From CAYTTA01 sp964440655 (lineage in GTDB: Bacteria > Bacteroidota > Rhodothermia > Balneolales > Balneolaceae), in the NCBI GenBank assembly GCA_964440655.1, contig CAYTTA010000002.1, positions 62,001 through 126,000 on the forward strand: a stretch of 64,000 nucleotides of DNA. Direction: 5' to 3'. Every line of letters starts with the position of its first letter. Position 1 is the first letter of the stretch. Position numbers and translations under genes: made by a program. The notes below the pieces were generated by a model. It ran no database searches. It saw nothing but the letters and a program-made list of their open reading frames with translations, and was not told the DNA's origin. This document shows positions 53,367-61,922 of this stretch, piece by piece.

Positions 53367-53515
53367 TGAATCTAATCAACGCATCAAAAAAGATAGACGG
53401 AATTTCGTAGTTTCATCATCTTCAGGCAGCGGCAATCGGACGGATTCTGAAGACAGCCCCGCCCCGAACCACTCTCACAAACCGACTCTTCAACCGGTCA
53501 ATCAACAGAATTGTC

Positions 53516-54664
53516 ATGAACTACCTTTTTACCTCCGAATCGGTATCGGAAGGACATCCGGACAAGATTGCAGACCAGATCTCCGATGCCATTCTCGATG
53601 AAATGCTGAGAAACGATCCGGACTCAAGGGTTGCCGTGGAGGCCCTGGTGACCACGGGACTGGCCATTGTTTCGGGGGAAGTGACCACCCAGGCCTATGT
53701 TGATGTCCAGGAGATCGTACGGGATGTGATCCGGAAAATCGGCTATACCAAAGCCAGCTACCGTTTCGATGCCGATTCCTGCGGGGTGCTCTCGACCATC
53801 CATCAGCAGAGCCCTGATATCGCGATGGGAGTGGACAGCCACGAGGGCAAGCCACAGGGAGCCGGGGACCAGGGAATCATGTTCGGGTATGCGACCAGCG
53901 AGACCAGGGCGATGATGCCGATGACGATCCAGTACTCCCACGATCTGCTTCGGGAGCTGGCCCGGATCCGGAAGGAGACGGCACTGATGCCCTATCTCGG
54001 TCCGGACAGCAAGAGTCAGGTGACCGTGGAGTATGATGAAAACAACCGGCCGAAACGGATCGCCACAATCGTCATCTCGACGCAGCACGATGCCGATGTG
54101 GAGCAGGCCCAGATCCAGGCCGACATCAAGAAGTACCTGATCCGGGAAGTGATACCGGAAGAGCTGCTCGATTCCCATACCATCCTTCATGTCAATCCGA
54201 CCGGACGGTTTGTGATCGGCGGGCCCCATGGGGATACGGGGCTTACCGGACGCAAGATCATCGTAGATACTTACGGGGGATGGGGCGGACATGGAGGCGG
54301 CGCCTTCTCCGGAAAGGATCCCTCCAAAGTGGACCGGAGTGCCGCCTATGCCGCACGGCACATCGCCAAGAATGTGGTGGCCGCCCGTCTGGCCGACCAG
54401 TGCCTGGTTCAGGTGGCCTACGCCATCGGTATCGCAGAGCCGGTTTCCATCTATGTGAACACGTACGGAACAGGCAAGGTGAAGGATGCCGATCTGGCCG
54501 ATGCCATTCTGAAGGTGTTCGATCTCACCCCGGCGGGAATCATCAAACGGTTTGACCTGAAGCGGCCCATCTATCAGCAGACGGCGGCCTACGGACATTT
54601 CGGCCGAGAGGAGTTTCCCTGGGAAAAGACGGATTACGCGGACCGGATCTCCAATGCACTCTGA
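53516..54664 (+). CDS. metK: S-adenosylmethionine synthetase
   Basis: MetK makes S-adenosylmethionine from methionine and ATP. The N-terminal signature YLFTSESVSEGHPDKIADQI, the methionine loop DQGIMFGYA and the phosphate-binding segment GGWGGHGGGAFSGKDPSKVD are all intact. DRSAAYAARHIAKNVVAA and the C-terminal FGREEFPWEKTD follow. At 382 residues it is complete. The 149-base leader shows no SAM riboswitch motif that I recognise. The SAM hydrolase encoded at 43.6 kb would consume its product. Confidence 0.96.
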   Translation: MNYLFTSESVSEGHPDKIADQISDAILDEMLRNDPDSRVAVEALVTTGLAIVSGEVTTQAYVDVQEIVRDVIRKIGYTKASYRFDADSCGVLSTIHQQSPDIAMGVDSHEGKPQGAGDQGIMFGYATSETRAMMPMTIQYSHDLLRELARIRKETALMPYLGPDSKSQVTVEYDENNRPKRIATIVISTQHDADVEQAQIQADIKKYLIREVIPEELLDSHTILHVNPTGRFVIGGPHGDTGLTGRKIIVDTYGGWGGHGGGAFSGKDPSKVDRSAAYAARHIAKNVVAARLADQCLVQVAYAIGIAEPVSIYVNTYGTGKVKDADLADAILKVFDLTPAGIIKRFDLKRPIYQQTAAYGHFGREEFPWEKTDYADRISNAL

Positions 54665-54717
54665 CACTGTTGTCTGATGCCGCCTCGGTTTCGGTGCGTT
54701 CTGATAAAGCCTGGTGC

Positions 54718-54738
54718 GTTGAGCACAGCTTGCTCAAC
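54718..54738. terminator. Hairpin between convergent metK and dinB
   Basis: GTTGAGCA and TGCTCAAC form a perfect eight-base-pair stem with loop CAGCT in the 113-base convergent gap. It is preceded by two copies of GGTGCGTT 20 bases apart. No T-run follows in either direction. Confidence 0.4.
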
Positions 54739-54777
54739 AGCCAGATCACTCTGAGAAAAGACGATTTCCGGGCTGAA

Positions 54778-55968
54778 TCAGCGCTGGCAGGTTGTCGGGA
54801 ATTCCAGCTCCAGCTGACGGCCGGGAGAGTCCTCATTCCTGCTCAGGGATGAGAGAGTGACTCCCAGAAGACGGATCTTCCGGCTGCCGGCCTCTGTCTC
54901 CTCCACCAGTCCCAGAGCTGCGGCGGCGATCTCCTCCCCGTCCGAGAGAGCTTCAGGGAAGGTGATGCTCCGCGTAATGGTTTCAAAATCATCATACCGG
55001 ACCTTGAGCGTCACGGTTTTACCCGACCTTCCCAACGCGAGGAGAGAATCCGACACCTCTTTTGAGATCTCCTCGACCTGTTCCCGGATCCCGACCAGGT
55101 CGGAGAGGTCGGTCGCAAAGGTTTTTTCACGCCCCACCGATTTCCGTTCCCTGTGCGGGGTCACCTCACGATTGTCGATGCCGCGGACTATCCGGTAGTA
55201 GTGGTGTCCCGCTTTTCCGAAATGGCGTACCAGCTCCTCTTCCTGCCACTGTCTGAGATCGCGGCCGGTATGAATTCCCAGGAGCTTCATCTTCTCTTCC
55301 GTGGCTCTGCCGATTCCGTGGAAACGGCCGATCTCCAGGTTGTCGATAAAGGAACCGGCACGGGAAGGGGGAATGACGTAATAGCCGTCGGGCTTGTTCA
55401 CATCCGATGCCATCTTGGCCAGAAACTTGTTGAAGGAGATCCCCGCTGAGGCGGTAAGCCCGGTCTCCTGCCGGATTCTTCTGCGGATCTCGAGTGCGAT
55501 CCGGGTGGCGGAAGGATAGATCCCTCCCTTCTCCCGGAACGGCCTGCTCCCGTCGGGACAGGTATTGCTTCTCCGGCTGGTGTCCCGGCTCTCCGCGGCT
55601 GACCGGACCCGGTCGGTGACATCCAGATAGGCTTCATCGAGAGAGAGTGGCTCTACCAGGGGAGTGTATTCACGCAGGATCCGACGGATCTCTCTGGAGA
55701 CCTCCCTGTAGACCTCGAAACGGGGACGGATGAAGATGGCGTGTGGACAGAGCCGGCGTGCGACGGCCGAGGGCATGGCGGACCGGATCCCGAAGCGCCG
55801 CGCCTCGTAGCTGGCCGCCGCAACCACACCCCGCCCGGCGGGATCGCCCCCCACAACCAGAGGCTTCTCCCGGAACTCCGGAAAATCCCTCTGTTCGACC
55901 GAGGCGAAGAAGGCGTCCATGTCGATATGGACGATCTTTTTCAGCGTATGTCTGTCGTCGGGATTCAT
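54778..55968 (-). CDS. dinB: DNA polymerase IV
   Basis: This Y-family polymerase copies damaged templates. IVHIDMDAFFASVEQRDFPE contains the first catalytic aspartate, EPLSLDEAYLDVTD the second acidic pair, and TASAGISFNKFLAKMASDVN a conserved palm segment. A helix-hairpin-helix thumb (FHGIGRATEEKMKLLGI) and a little-finger domain follow. A run of about 22 residues between DVTD and SATRIALEIRRRIR is longer than usual and rich in Ser/Arg. The C-terminus ends near LELEFPTTC, a plausible clamp-binding tail. I chose the ATG over an upstream TTG. It converges on metK. Confidence 0.93.
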   Translation of the reverse strand: MNPDDRHTLKKIVHIDMDAFFASVEQRDFPEFREKPLVVGGDPAGRGVVAAASYEARRFGIRSAMPSAVARRLCPHAIFIRPRFEVYREVSREIRRILREYTPLVEPLSLDEAYLDVTDRVRSAAESRDTSRRSNTCPDGSRPFREKGGIYPSATRIALEIRRRIRQETGLTASAGISFNKFLAKMASDVNKPDGYYVIPPSRAGSFIDNLEIGRFHGIGRATEEKMKLLGIHTGRDLRQWQEEELVRHFGKAGHHYYRIVRGIDNREVTPHRERKSVGREKTFATDLSDLVGIREQVEEISKEVSDSLLALGRSGKTVTLKVRYDDFETITRSITFPEALSDGEEIAAAALGLVEETEAGSRKIRLLGVTLSSLSRNEDSPGRQLELEFPTTCQR

Positions 55969-56064
55969 CACCGGGGAGAGACGGTTTGGCAGAGCATTCA
56001 ATCAGACTTTTCTGTATCTTCAGCAACTTCGACCTGATAAATATAACAACCAAACGGTTTTCTG

Positions 56065-56343
56065 ATGGAAGAACTGAATGGCACCACGATCTACTGGCTT
56101 GTCTCAATCGGTCTGATGATTGGGTATGTCACCAAGATCATTATGGGTAGCAGGGGAATGACCCTGAAAGGAAATCTCATCGTCGGAGTAATCGGGAGTC
56201 TGGTGGTCGGTACTACCGCCATCTTGTACAATCTTTTCGGTGCACTCATCTACGCCACCATGGGAACCAGCGCGATTCTCTTTCTGATCAATGTGTTCAA
56301 TATTGAACCGAAGGAAGCCCGGTCGACCGATATCTCCCGTTAA
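56065..56343 (+). CDS. Small membrane protein, GlsB/YeaQ/YmgE-like
   Basis: This 92-residue protein consists mainly of three hydrophobic helices: IYWLVSIGLMIGYVTKIIMG, GNLIVGVIGSLVVGTTAILY and ALIYATMGTSAILFLINVFN. The glycine pattern and the basic turn between the first two helices (GSRGMTLKGNLIVG) resemble the transglycosylase-associated (GlsB/YeaQ/YmgE) family, often stress-induced small inner-membrane proteins. The match is by pattern only. It is divergent from dinB. Confidence 0.65.
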   Translation: MEELNGTTIYWLVSIGLMIGYVTKIIMGSRGMTLKGNLIVGVIGSLVVGTTAILYNLFGALIYATMGTSAILFLINVFNIEPKEARSTDISR

Positions 56344-56424
56344 TGAGGAGAGTTTCGCATCTCTCCGGCTCGGATGACGAATAATCAGCCTGGGCCGGCT
56401 GCTTCTTTTCTCTTTTCGGATGCC

Positions 56425-56447
56425 GCCCGGAGGCCTGTTTTCCGGGC
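56425..56447 (+). terminator. Hairpin after the small membrane protein gene
   Basis: GCCCGGA and TCCGGGC form a seven-base-pair stem with a nine-base loop in the 227-base gap before the glutamate dehydrogenase gene. No T-run follows, so terminator function is uncertain. No gene is visible in the rest of the gap. Confidence 0.3.
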
Positions 56448-56570
56448 CCGTTGTGCAGCAGACAGCTTGTCAGAAGAGGCCCGGGAAAGCCCATCCTCTT
56501 CCCGTTGCTCTTTCTTCTACCTCTGATACCCGTTTTACTTTTTATACAGCATTAATACTCAAGGCAACCC

Positions 56571-57974
56571 ATGTCGGATAATTTTTTCAGTCAGATCAAT
56601 GAGGCTTTTGACAAAGCCGCGAAATACACAAAGTTTGAAAAAGGCCTTCTGAATGAAATCAAGGTCTGTAACCACGTCCTGCACATCACATTCCCCGTGG
56701 AAATGGATGACGGCTCGATCGAGGTGATCGAGGCCTGGAGAGTGGAACACAGCCACCACAAATTGCCCACCAAGGGAGGGATCCGCTACTCGCTGACGGT
56801 GAATGAGGATGAGACGATGGCTCTTGCCGCGCTGATGACCTACAAATGCGCGGTGGTCAATGTGCCGTTCGGCGGAGCTAAAGGCGGGGTGCGGATCGAC
56901 CGGTCCAGATATTCCCAGGCTGAGCTTGAGCGGATTACACGGCGCTACACCTACGAACTCTGCAAGAAGAATTTCATCGGGCCCGGATCGGATGTGCCGG
57001 CGCCCGATTACGGCACGGGGGAGCAGGAGATGGCCTGGATTCTGGACACCTACCGGCAGATGAATCCCGGAGACATCAACGCCGAGGCTTGCGTGACCGG
57101 CAAGCCGATCGCCCAGGGTGGTATCCGGGGGCGTGCGGGCGCGACCGGACGAGGGGTCTATTTCGGAATTCAGGAAGCGTGTGAAAACGCGGGGGATATG
57201 AAGGCGCTGGGCCTGGACCGGGGGCTTGAAGGAAAAACATTTGTCATCCAGGGGCTTGGCAAGGTGGGGTACCACAGCGCCAGAAACCTGATCGACGGAG
57301 GCGCAATACTGGTCGGAGTCGCCGAGGTGGAGGGTTCCATCTACAGTGAGAAGGGGATCGATCTGGAGAAGCTGATGGAGTTCCGGAAGGAGACCGGTTC
57401 GATCATCGGTTTTGAAGATACCTGCGCCCTTGAAGACCGGAACTCTGTCCTTGAGATGGAGTGTGATATCCTGGTGCCGGCGGCATTGGAAGGTCAGCTC
57501 CACCGGGAGAACGCTCCCCGCATCAAGGCGAAGATCATCGGCGAGGCAGCCAACGGACCGACCACTCCGGAAGCGCACGAGATTCTGGTGAAAAAGGGAG
57601 TGTTGGTCATTCCCGACATGTTCCTCAATGCAGGAGGGGTTACGGTCTCCTACTTTGAGTGGCTGAAGAACCTCTCCCATGTCCGGTTCGGAAGAATGGA
57701 GAAAAGGTTCGAGGAGACGGGATACCGGAAGATACTGACCGCTCTCGAGAAGGTGACCGACTACAAATTCAGCGAACAGGAGATGAGCTTTCTCGCCCAG
57801 GGAGCGGACGAGCTTGATCTGGTCTATTCCGGTCTGGAGGAGACGATGAGCGGTGCCTATAACGAGATCAATGAGCTGCGAAAGATTCACGGTGTCGACC
57901 TGAGGACGGCAGCCATGATCAGCAGCATCGAAAAGGTCGGCAGGATGTACGACCAGCTGGGAATTTTCCCCTGA
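56571..57974 (+). CDS. gdhA: Glu/Leu/Phe/Val dehydrogenase (glutamate dehydrogenase)
   Basis: The enzyme interconverts glutamate and 2-oxoglutarate with ammonia. HHKLPTKGGIRYSLTVNEDE and ALMTYKCAVVNVPFGGAKGG contain the substrate-binding and catalytic lysines, and GPGSDVPAPDYGTGEQEMAW the following aspartate. The nucleotide-binding fold has VIQGLGKVGYHSARNLIDGG (GxGxxG type). ILVPAALEGQLHRENAPRIK and AGGVTVSYFEWLKNLSH complete the family pattern. The tail after residue ~400 is somewhat longer than in E. coli GdhA, as in the NAD-type enzymes of this phylum. At 467 residues it is complete. A strong intrinsic terminator follows. Confidence 0.92.
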   Translation: MSDNFFSQINEAFDKAAKYTKFEKGLLNEIKVCNHVLHITFPVEMDDGSIEVIEAWRVEHSHHKLPTKGGIRYSLTVNEDETMALAALMTYKCAVVNVPFGGAKGGVRIDRSRYSQAELERITRRYTYELCKKNFIGPGSDVPAPDYGTGEQEMAWILDTYRQMNPGDINAEACVTGKPIAQGGIRGRAGATGRGVYFGIQEACENAGDMKALGLDRGLEGKTFVIQGLGKVGYHSARNLIDGGAILVGVAEVEGSIYSEKGIDLEKLMEFRKETGSIIGFEDTCALEDRNSVLEMECDILVPAALEGQLHRENAPRIKAKIIGEAANGPTTPEAHEILVKKGVLVIPDMFLNAGGVTVSYFEWLKNLSHVRFGRMEKRFEETGYRKILTALEKVTDYKFSEQEMSFLAQGADELDLVYSGLEETMSGAYNEINELRKIHGVDLRTAAMISSIEKVGRMYDQLGIFP

Positions 57975-58026
57975 TCGCGTCCGGGGAATCCCTTATTCAT
58001 TCTGTTTCCTTATCGGCAAGAAGTTG

Positions 58027-58067
58027 ACGCCGGGTTTCGTCTGATGACGGGTCCCGGCGTTTTTTTT
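58027..58067 (+). terminator. Intrinsic terminator of gdhA
   Basis: ACGCCGGG pairs perfectly with CCCGGCGT across an 18-base loop and is followed at once by a run of eight T, about 50 bases after the gdhA stop. This is a classical intrinsic terminator. Confidence 0.92.
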
Positions 58068-58126
58068 GAGTCAATCAGAGAAGTAACAGCTTGTAGTTTT
58101 TTGTCGGGCACAACTCCTTCAGCCTA

Positions 58127-58171
58127 GGCTCCCACTCAGCTCATCTCCACTCACCCGGCTCCCGCTCAGCT
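58127..58171 (+). repeat. Imperfect direct repeat upstream of the ECF sigma gene
   Basis: GGCTCCCACTCAGCT is repeated 30 bases later with one change (A to G). It lies in the 440-base stretch between the gdhA terminator and the ECF sigma gene. This stretch is rich in C and T and holds no convincing gene. Confidence 0.4.
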
Positions 58172-58509
58172 TGCACCCTTCTATCGTTTCGCATGCCTTC
58201 ATCCGCATGACGGCAAGTCCCACCCGAAAAATTTCGGCTCTTTGCGGATTTCGACGACTTTTTCTGTTTATCTGCACTCTTTATCTGTACTCTCCCTCCT
58301 TTTCTTTACAGGCAGCTTTTGATTCCGGCAGTGACCCTCTTCCTTTCTCCGCTATTTTTCTGAAGTCGACTTTTACTTCCGGAGTTTGTTATTTCAAAGA
58401 CCGGTTTCCCCGGAGTTGACTCCAACGTTTACCAGGCTGTTTCTGTGAATGATCCGATCCCGTTGTGTAATGACCATGGCTGAAATAAGGCCGGCGAATA
58501 CCACAAAGC

Positions 58510-59088
58510 ATGAACGAAGCGTATCGCAGTGACGAGGAGCTGGTACAGAGAATCCGCAGGGGGGAGAAGGAGGCGTTCGAGACTCTCTACCGCGCCTATT
58601 TCTTTGATCTGTGTGAATTCACATACCGGTATGTCCGGCTGCCTGCCGTCTGTGAGGAGATCGTCCAGGATCTGTTCCTGAATATCTGGAGAAGAAGGGA
58701 TAATCTGAGTCCGAAGGGAAGCATCCGCTCCTATCTCTACAAATCAGCCCGGAATGGTGCGCTGGATTATCTGAAGCACCTGGAAGTCCAGCGGGAATAC
58801 CTGAAGAATCACAAACTGGAGAAGCAGCTGGAGTGGGAGCTTCTCAAGCTGGAATCTGCGGCTGGAATCCTGGAGGAAGAGGAAGGGGTGGAGCTGAGCG
58901 AAGCGGTCCGGTCCGCCATTGCCAGCCTGCCGGACCAGAGACGGACAATTTTTCTGCTCAGCCGGGAGGATGGACTGACCTACCGCGAGATCGCCGAAGT
59001 CCTCGATATTTCGGTAAAAACCGTGGAGACCCAGATGGGGCGCGCTCTTGCGACGCTCCGTACATTGCTGGCAGAATATTTTCTATAA
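58510..59088 (+). CDS. RNA polymerase ECF-type sigma factor (FecI-like)
   Basis: This 192-residue sigma factor has region 2 (DEELVQRIRRGEKEAFETLY, then YVRLPAVCEEIVQDLFLNIW with RRRDNL) and region 4 (ASLPDQRRTIFLLSREDGLT, then YREIAEVLDISVKTVETQMG). It matches the Bacteroidota ECF group that pairs with FecR-like anti-sigma factors and SusC/SusD receptors. Such a FecR-like gene and a SusC-type gene follow, though a PLP-enzyme gene is placed in between. It would be released when the receptor binds its ligand and would activate the downstream uptake genes. Confidence 0.9.
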   Translation: MNEAYRSDEELVQRIRRGEKEAFETLYRAYFFDLCEFTYRYVRLPAVCEEIVQDLFLNIWRRRDNLSPKGSIRSYLYKSARNGALDYLKHLEVQREYLKNHKLEKQLEWELLKLESAAGILEEEEGVELSEAVRSAIASLPDQRRTIFLLSREDGLTYREIAEVLDISVKTVETQMGRALATLRTLLAEYFL

Positions 59089-59114
59089 ACATCCTAAAAA
59101 GGTATCGAAGCAAT

Positions 59115-60344
59115 ATGATCAGCAGAAGAAAGATGATGAAGTATCTGGCGGGACTTCCCCTGCTTGGAGGTTTGACATCCATGGCAGGCAGGGCGGAGGC
59201 AGCCGTGAAAGGGACCAGGGGATATCCCGGGGGGCGCGATTTTTACAAAGAGCTCGGACTTCGGACCTTTATCAATGCGACCGGAACCCACACCTATCTT
59301 ACCGGTTCCCTCATGCTGCCCGAAGTGATGGACGCCATTCAGTACGGTTCCACCCAGTATGTCGACCTGAACGAACTCCAGGACCGGGTGGGCCAGCGCC
59401 TTGCCCGGCTATTGCGGTGTGAGGCGGCAATGGTCACAGCCGGCGCGGCATCCGCTCTGACACTGGGAACCGCAGCTGTCATCACGGGAAAGGATCCGGA
59501 GAAGATCGTTCAGATTCCCAACCTGCCCGGACCGCAAAAAGAGGTGATCATCCAGCGGCGCCACAGATTCGGGTATGACCATGCCGTGCGGAACACCGGA
59601 ATCCGGTTTGTCGAGGTGGAGACACGGCAGGAGCTCGAGAGAGCCATCAATGAGAATACGGTGATGATGCTCTTCATGAACGCAAACAACAACTACGGAC
59701 ATATCAAGGATCAGGAGTTTGTCGAGCTGGGGAAAAAACATGGTATCCCTACATTCAACGACTGTGCGGCCGATGTCCCCCCGATGGAGAATCTCTGGAA
59801 ATACACCGAGATGGGGTTTGATCTGGTCACCATTTCAGGCGGCAAGGGGTTGAGGGGGCCGCAGAGCAGCGGTCTTCTGCTGGGGCGGAAAGATCTGATC
59901 GAGGCAGCCCGGCTCAATGCCCCACCGAACGGCAATACCATCGGCCGGGGCATGAAGGTGAACAAGGAGGAGATTCTGGGGCTGATGGTGGCGGTGGAAC
60001 GCTATCTGGAAACCGATCATCAGGCGGAGAGAGCCGATCTGGAGAGACGGGTGAATCATATCCGGGAGACCGTCTCCGCGATTCCCGGTATCCGTGCCGA
60101 TATTGTAATCCAGGAGATCGGCAACCATGTCCCGCAGGTCAGGATCTCCTGGGATTCCTCCCGGATCCGGCTCACCTACAATGAACTGATTGAGAGGCTC
60201 CGGTACGGACATCCCTCGATCGAGACCGCCCAGAAAAACTGGCTCGGTGAAGGGGTTTTTGTCTGTATGTGGATGGCCCGACCGGGAGAGGAGAGGGTAG
60301 TTGCCGAGCGGCTCCATGAGGAGCTGACAGCGGCGCGGGCATGA
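59115..60344 (+). CDS. Exported SelA-like PLP-dependent enzyme (predicted Tat substrate)
   Basis: The N-terminus carries a twin-arginine-type signal (SRRKMMKYLAGLPLLGG, cleavage near GRAEA). The body is a fold-type I PLP enzyme of the SelA/DgaE-like group: RTFINATGTHTYLTGSLMLP, EAAMVTAGAASALTLGTAAV, TFNDCAADVPP, and the Schiff-base Lys244 in TISGGKGLRGPQSSGLLLGR. SelA itself is cytoplasmic and acts on tRNA, so an exported relative must do something else, perhaps lyase, racemase or aminotransferase chemistry on an amino acid or amino sugar. It lies 26 bases after the ECF sigma gene, so it belongs to that unit. A strong terminator follows. Confidence 0.82.
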   Translation: MISRRKMMKYLAGLPLLGGLTSMAGRAEAAVKGTRGYPGGRDFYKELGLRTFINATGTHTYLTGSLMLPEVMDAIQYGSTQYVDLNELQDRVGQRLARLLRCEAAMVTAGAASALTLGTAAVITGKDPEKIVQIPNLPGPQKEVIIQRRHRFGYDHAVRNTGIRFVEVETRQELERAINENTVMMLFMNANNNYGHIKDQEFVELGKKHGIPTFNDCAADVPPMENLWKYTEMGFDLVTISGGKGLRGPQSSGLLLGRKDLIEAARLNAPPNGNTIGRGMKVNKEEILGLMVAVERYLETDHQAERADLERRVNHIRETVSAIPGIRADIVIQEIGNHVPQVRISWDSSRIRLTYNELIERLRYGHPSIETAQKNWLGEGVFVCMWMARPGEERVVAERLHEELTAARA

Positions 60345-60370
60345 TCTTCCTCCACACAACTCTTCAATCT

Positions 60371-60399
60371 GCCCGGGGAAATGACCCCGGGCATTTTTT
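60371..60399 (+). terminator. Intrinsic terminator after the SelA-like gene
   Basis: GCCCGGGG and CCCCGGGC form a perfect eight-base-pair stem with loop AAATGA, followed by A and six T, 27 bases after the stop codon. It separates the sigma/SelA-like unit from the anti-sigma gene. Confidence 0.93.
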
Positions 60400-60500
60400 C
60401 CTCGTCCCCTTTCTCTTCCTCAGGGGTATTTGCTCCGCTTAAGCTTTCCGGTAATGCATCCCCCTCCTTATTTCCCTTGCCCCGTCTGCCCTGTTGTGTA

Positions 60501-60563
60501 CCTGAGGACACACCCCCTCTTTATAACGCTCGATCCCGTCTGTCCGGTTATGCCCTGAGGACA
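60501..60563 (+). repeat. Paired CCTGAGGACA motifs upstream of the FecR-like gene
   Basis: CCTGAGGACA occurs twice, 53 bases apart, each at the tip of a small hairpin (GTGT-a-CC-tga-GG-ACAC and GGTT...CC-tga-GG...AACC). They lie in the 410-base stretch between the terminator and the anti-sigma gene, which otherwise shows no gene. They could be regulator sites or RNA elements. Confidence 0.35.
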
Positions 60564-60812
60564 ACCGCAGGAACTCCCTCGGACACCTCGGACGGTCTCC
60601 AGGCCTCTGAAAAAATATTCTCCTCTCTGTCAGGGTGACTCCGGATTCAGTCGTATTGATAGGTGTGATGGGATTGGAATACCGGCGTGATGGCCGTGAT
60701 TTCCCACTACCGTCCGGGTTCAGAGGGCCGGAAAACGGGACTTTCCTGCGAGAACCCGGAGGCACATCAGCAATTGGTTTTTCGGGAGCAATTACGGAGC
60801 TGTAAAGGATTA

Positions 60813-61844
60813 ATGGACAACCAGGAAAAACGAACCGATTATGAACGGATTGCCCGCTATCTCGCCAACGAGTGTTCGGGGGAGGAGATGGCGGAGATCG
60901 AGGCTCGAATGGATGAGGACCCGCTGCTGGCAGGTGTGGTCCGTGAGCTCAGGATGATCTGGAATGCCAGGGAAGCGAGACCCGCTGCCTGGGATGTGGA
61001 GAAGGTCTGGAAACGGATCAGCCTGGAACTGGACCGGGAAGAGAGAAGCGTCGGAAGAGTCCGGACGGAGAAGATCCGGCGCCGTCCGGACCTGAACTGG
61101 ATGTTCCGTGCGGCCGCTCTGGTCGCGCTCGGTTTTGCGACTGCCCTCTTTACCCTCCGCTATATGGAGCAGGAGCCGGAAGAACCGGTTTCCGGCATCA
61201 AGGAAGTGGTCACCGACAAGGGGCAGCGGGCAGAAGTACGGCTCAGTGACGGTTCCCGCATCCGGATGAATGCGGAGAGCACTATTCGTCATCCGGCGGA
61301 GTTTGATGCCGAACAGCGCTTTGTTCACCTCACCGGCGAGGCCTATTTCGAGATCACTCCGGACGACCGCCCCTTCTATGTCTTTGCGGAGAATACCGTT
61401 ATCCGGATTCTGGGCACCGAATTCAATGTGAACGCCTACGCCGGGGAGGAGGCGGTGGAAGTGGTGGTCACAGACGGTACCGTTGCCGTCGGTTTTGCAG
61501 GACCTTCCGGAGAGAGCGCCATCCTCAACAGAGGGGACATGGCACGGCTGCTGCGGAACGAGGATCTGCTTTCGGTCACTCAGGGGGTGGATGTGACGCG
61601 CTACACCGGCTGGCTGGAATACCGGCTCGAGTTTGAGGATCTGCCGATGAAGGAGGTAGCCACACGACTGGAACGGTGGTACGGGGTCGAGATCCGGTTT
61701 GCGGACCCGGCCACAGGTGAGAAGCGGCTTTCGGCAAGCTTCCAGGAGGAGTCGATCCAGGAGGTGCTGCGTGTCCTGCAGCTCTCTCTCGATTTGGAAG
61801 CGGAGATAGGTGGAAGGACGATCACCCTTCGGCCCGCACGCTGA
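60813..61844 (+). CDS. FecR-family anti-sigma factor
   Basis: FecR-like proteins hold ECF sigma factors inactive and relay the signal from a TonB-dependent receptor. The cytoplasmic N-terminus (DYERIARYLANECSGEEMAE) binds sigma. One membrane helix follows (AAALVALGFATALFTLRYM, residues ~99-118), then the periplasmic FecR domain (KGQRAEVRLSDGSRIRMNAE, VIRILGTEFNVNAYAGEEAV) and a C-terminal STN-like region (LPMKEVATRLERWYGVEIRF, then SIQEVLRVLQLSLDL). At 343 residues it is complete. The ATG has a good AAAGGA ribosome-binding site; a longer upstream reading is not protein-like. It lies 78 bases before the SusC-type receptor. Confidence 0.92.
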   Translation: MDNQEKRTDYERIARYLANECSGEEMAEIEARMDEDPLLAGVVRELRMIWNAREARPAAWDVEKVWKRISLELDREERSVGRVRTEKIRRRPDLNWMFRAAALVALGFATALFTLRYMEQEPEEPVSGIKEVVTDKGQRAEVRLSDGSRIRMNAESTIRHPAEFDAEQRFVHLTGEAYFEITPDDRPFYVFAENTVIRILGTEFNVNAYAGEEAVEVVVTDGTVAVGFAGPSGESAILNRGDMARLLRNEDLLSVTQGVDVTRYTGWLEYRLEFEDLPMKEVATRLERWYGVEIRFADPATGEKRLSASFQEESIQEVLRVLQLSLDLEAEIGGRTITLRPAR

Positions 61845-61922
61845 ACGGCTGCCGGGCAGAGTAGAGAGCGGTTACTGGTACCTGCTCAAACTGTTTGAAT
61901 AACCCGTTAAAGGAGGATACAC

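Noticed and set aside
53367..53515. SAM riboswitch in the metK leader
   Set aside because: No SAM-I, SAM-II or SAM/SAH core motif could be recognised in the 149 bases.
58127..58171. CRISPR-like array
   Set aside because: Only two copies of a short imperfect repeat, with no further units and no cas genes anywhere in the window.
58171..58419. Possible 82-residue protein before the ECF sigma gene
   Set aside because: No homology-like pattern, no ribosome-binding site, and a Ser/Phe/Leu-rich composition as expected from reading pyrimidine-rich non-coding DNA.
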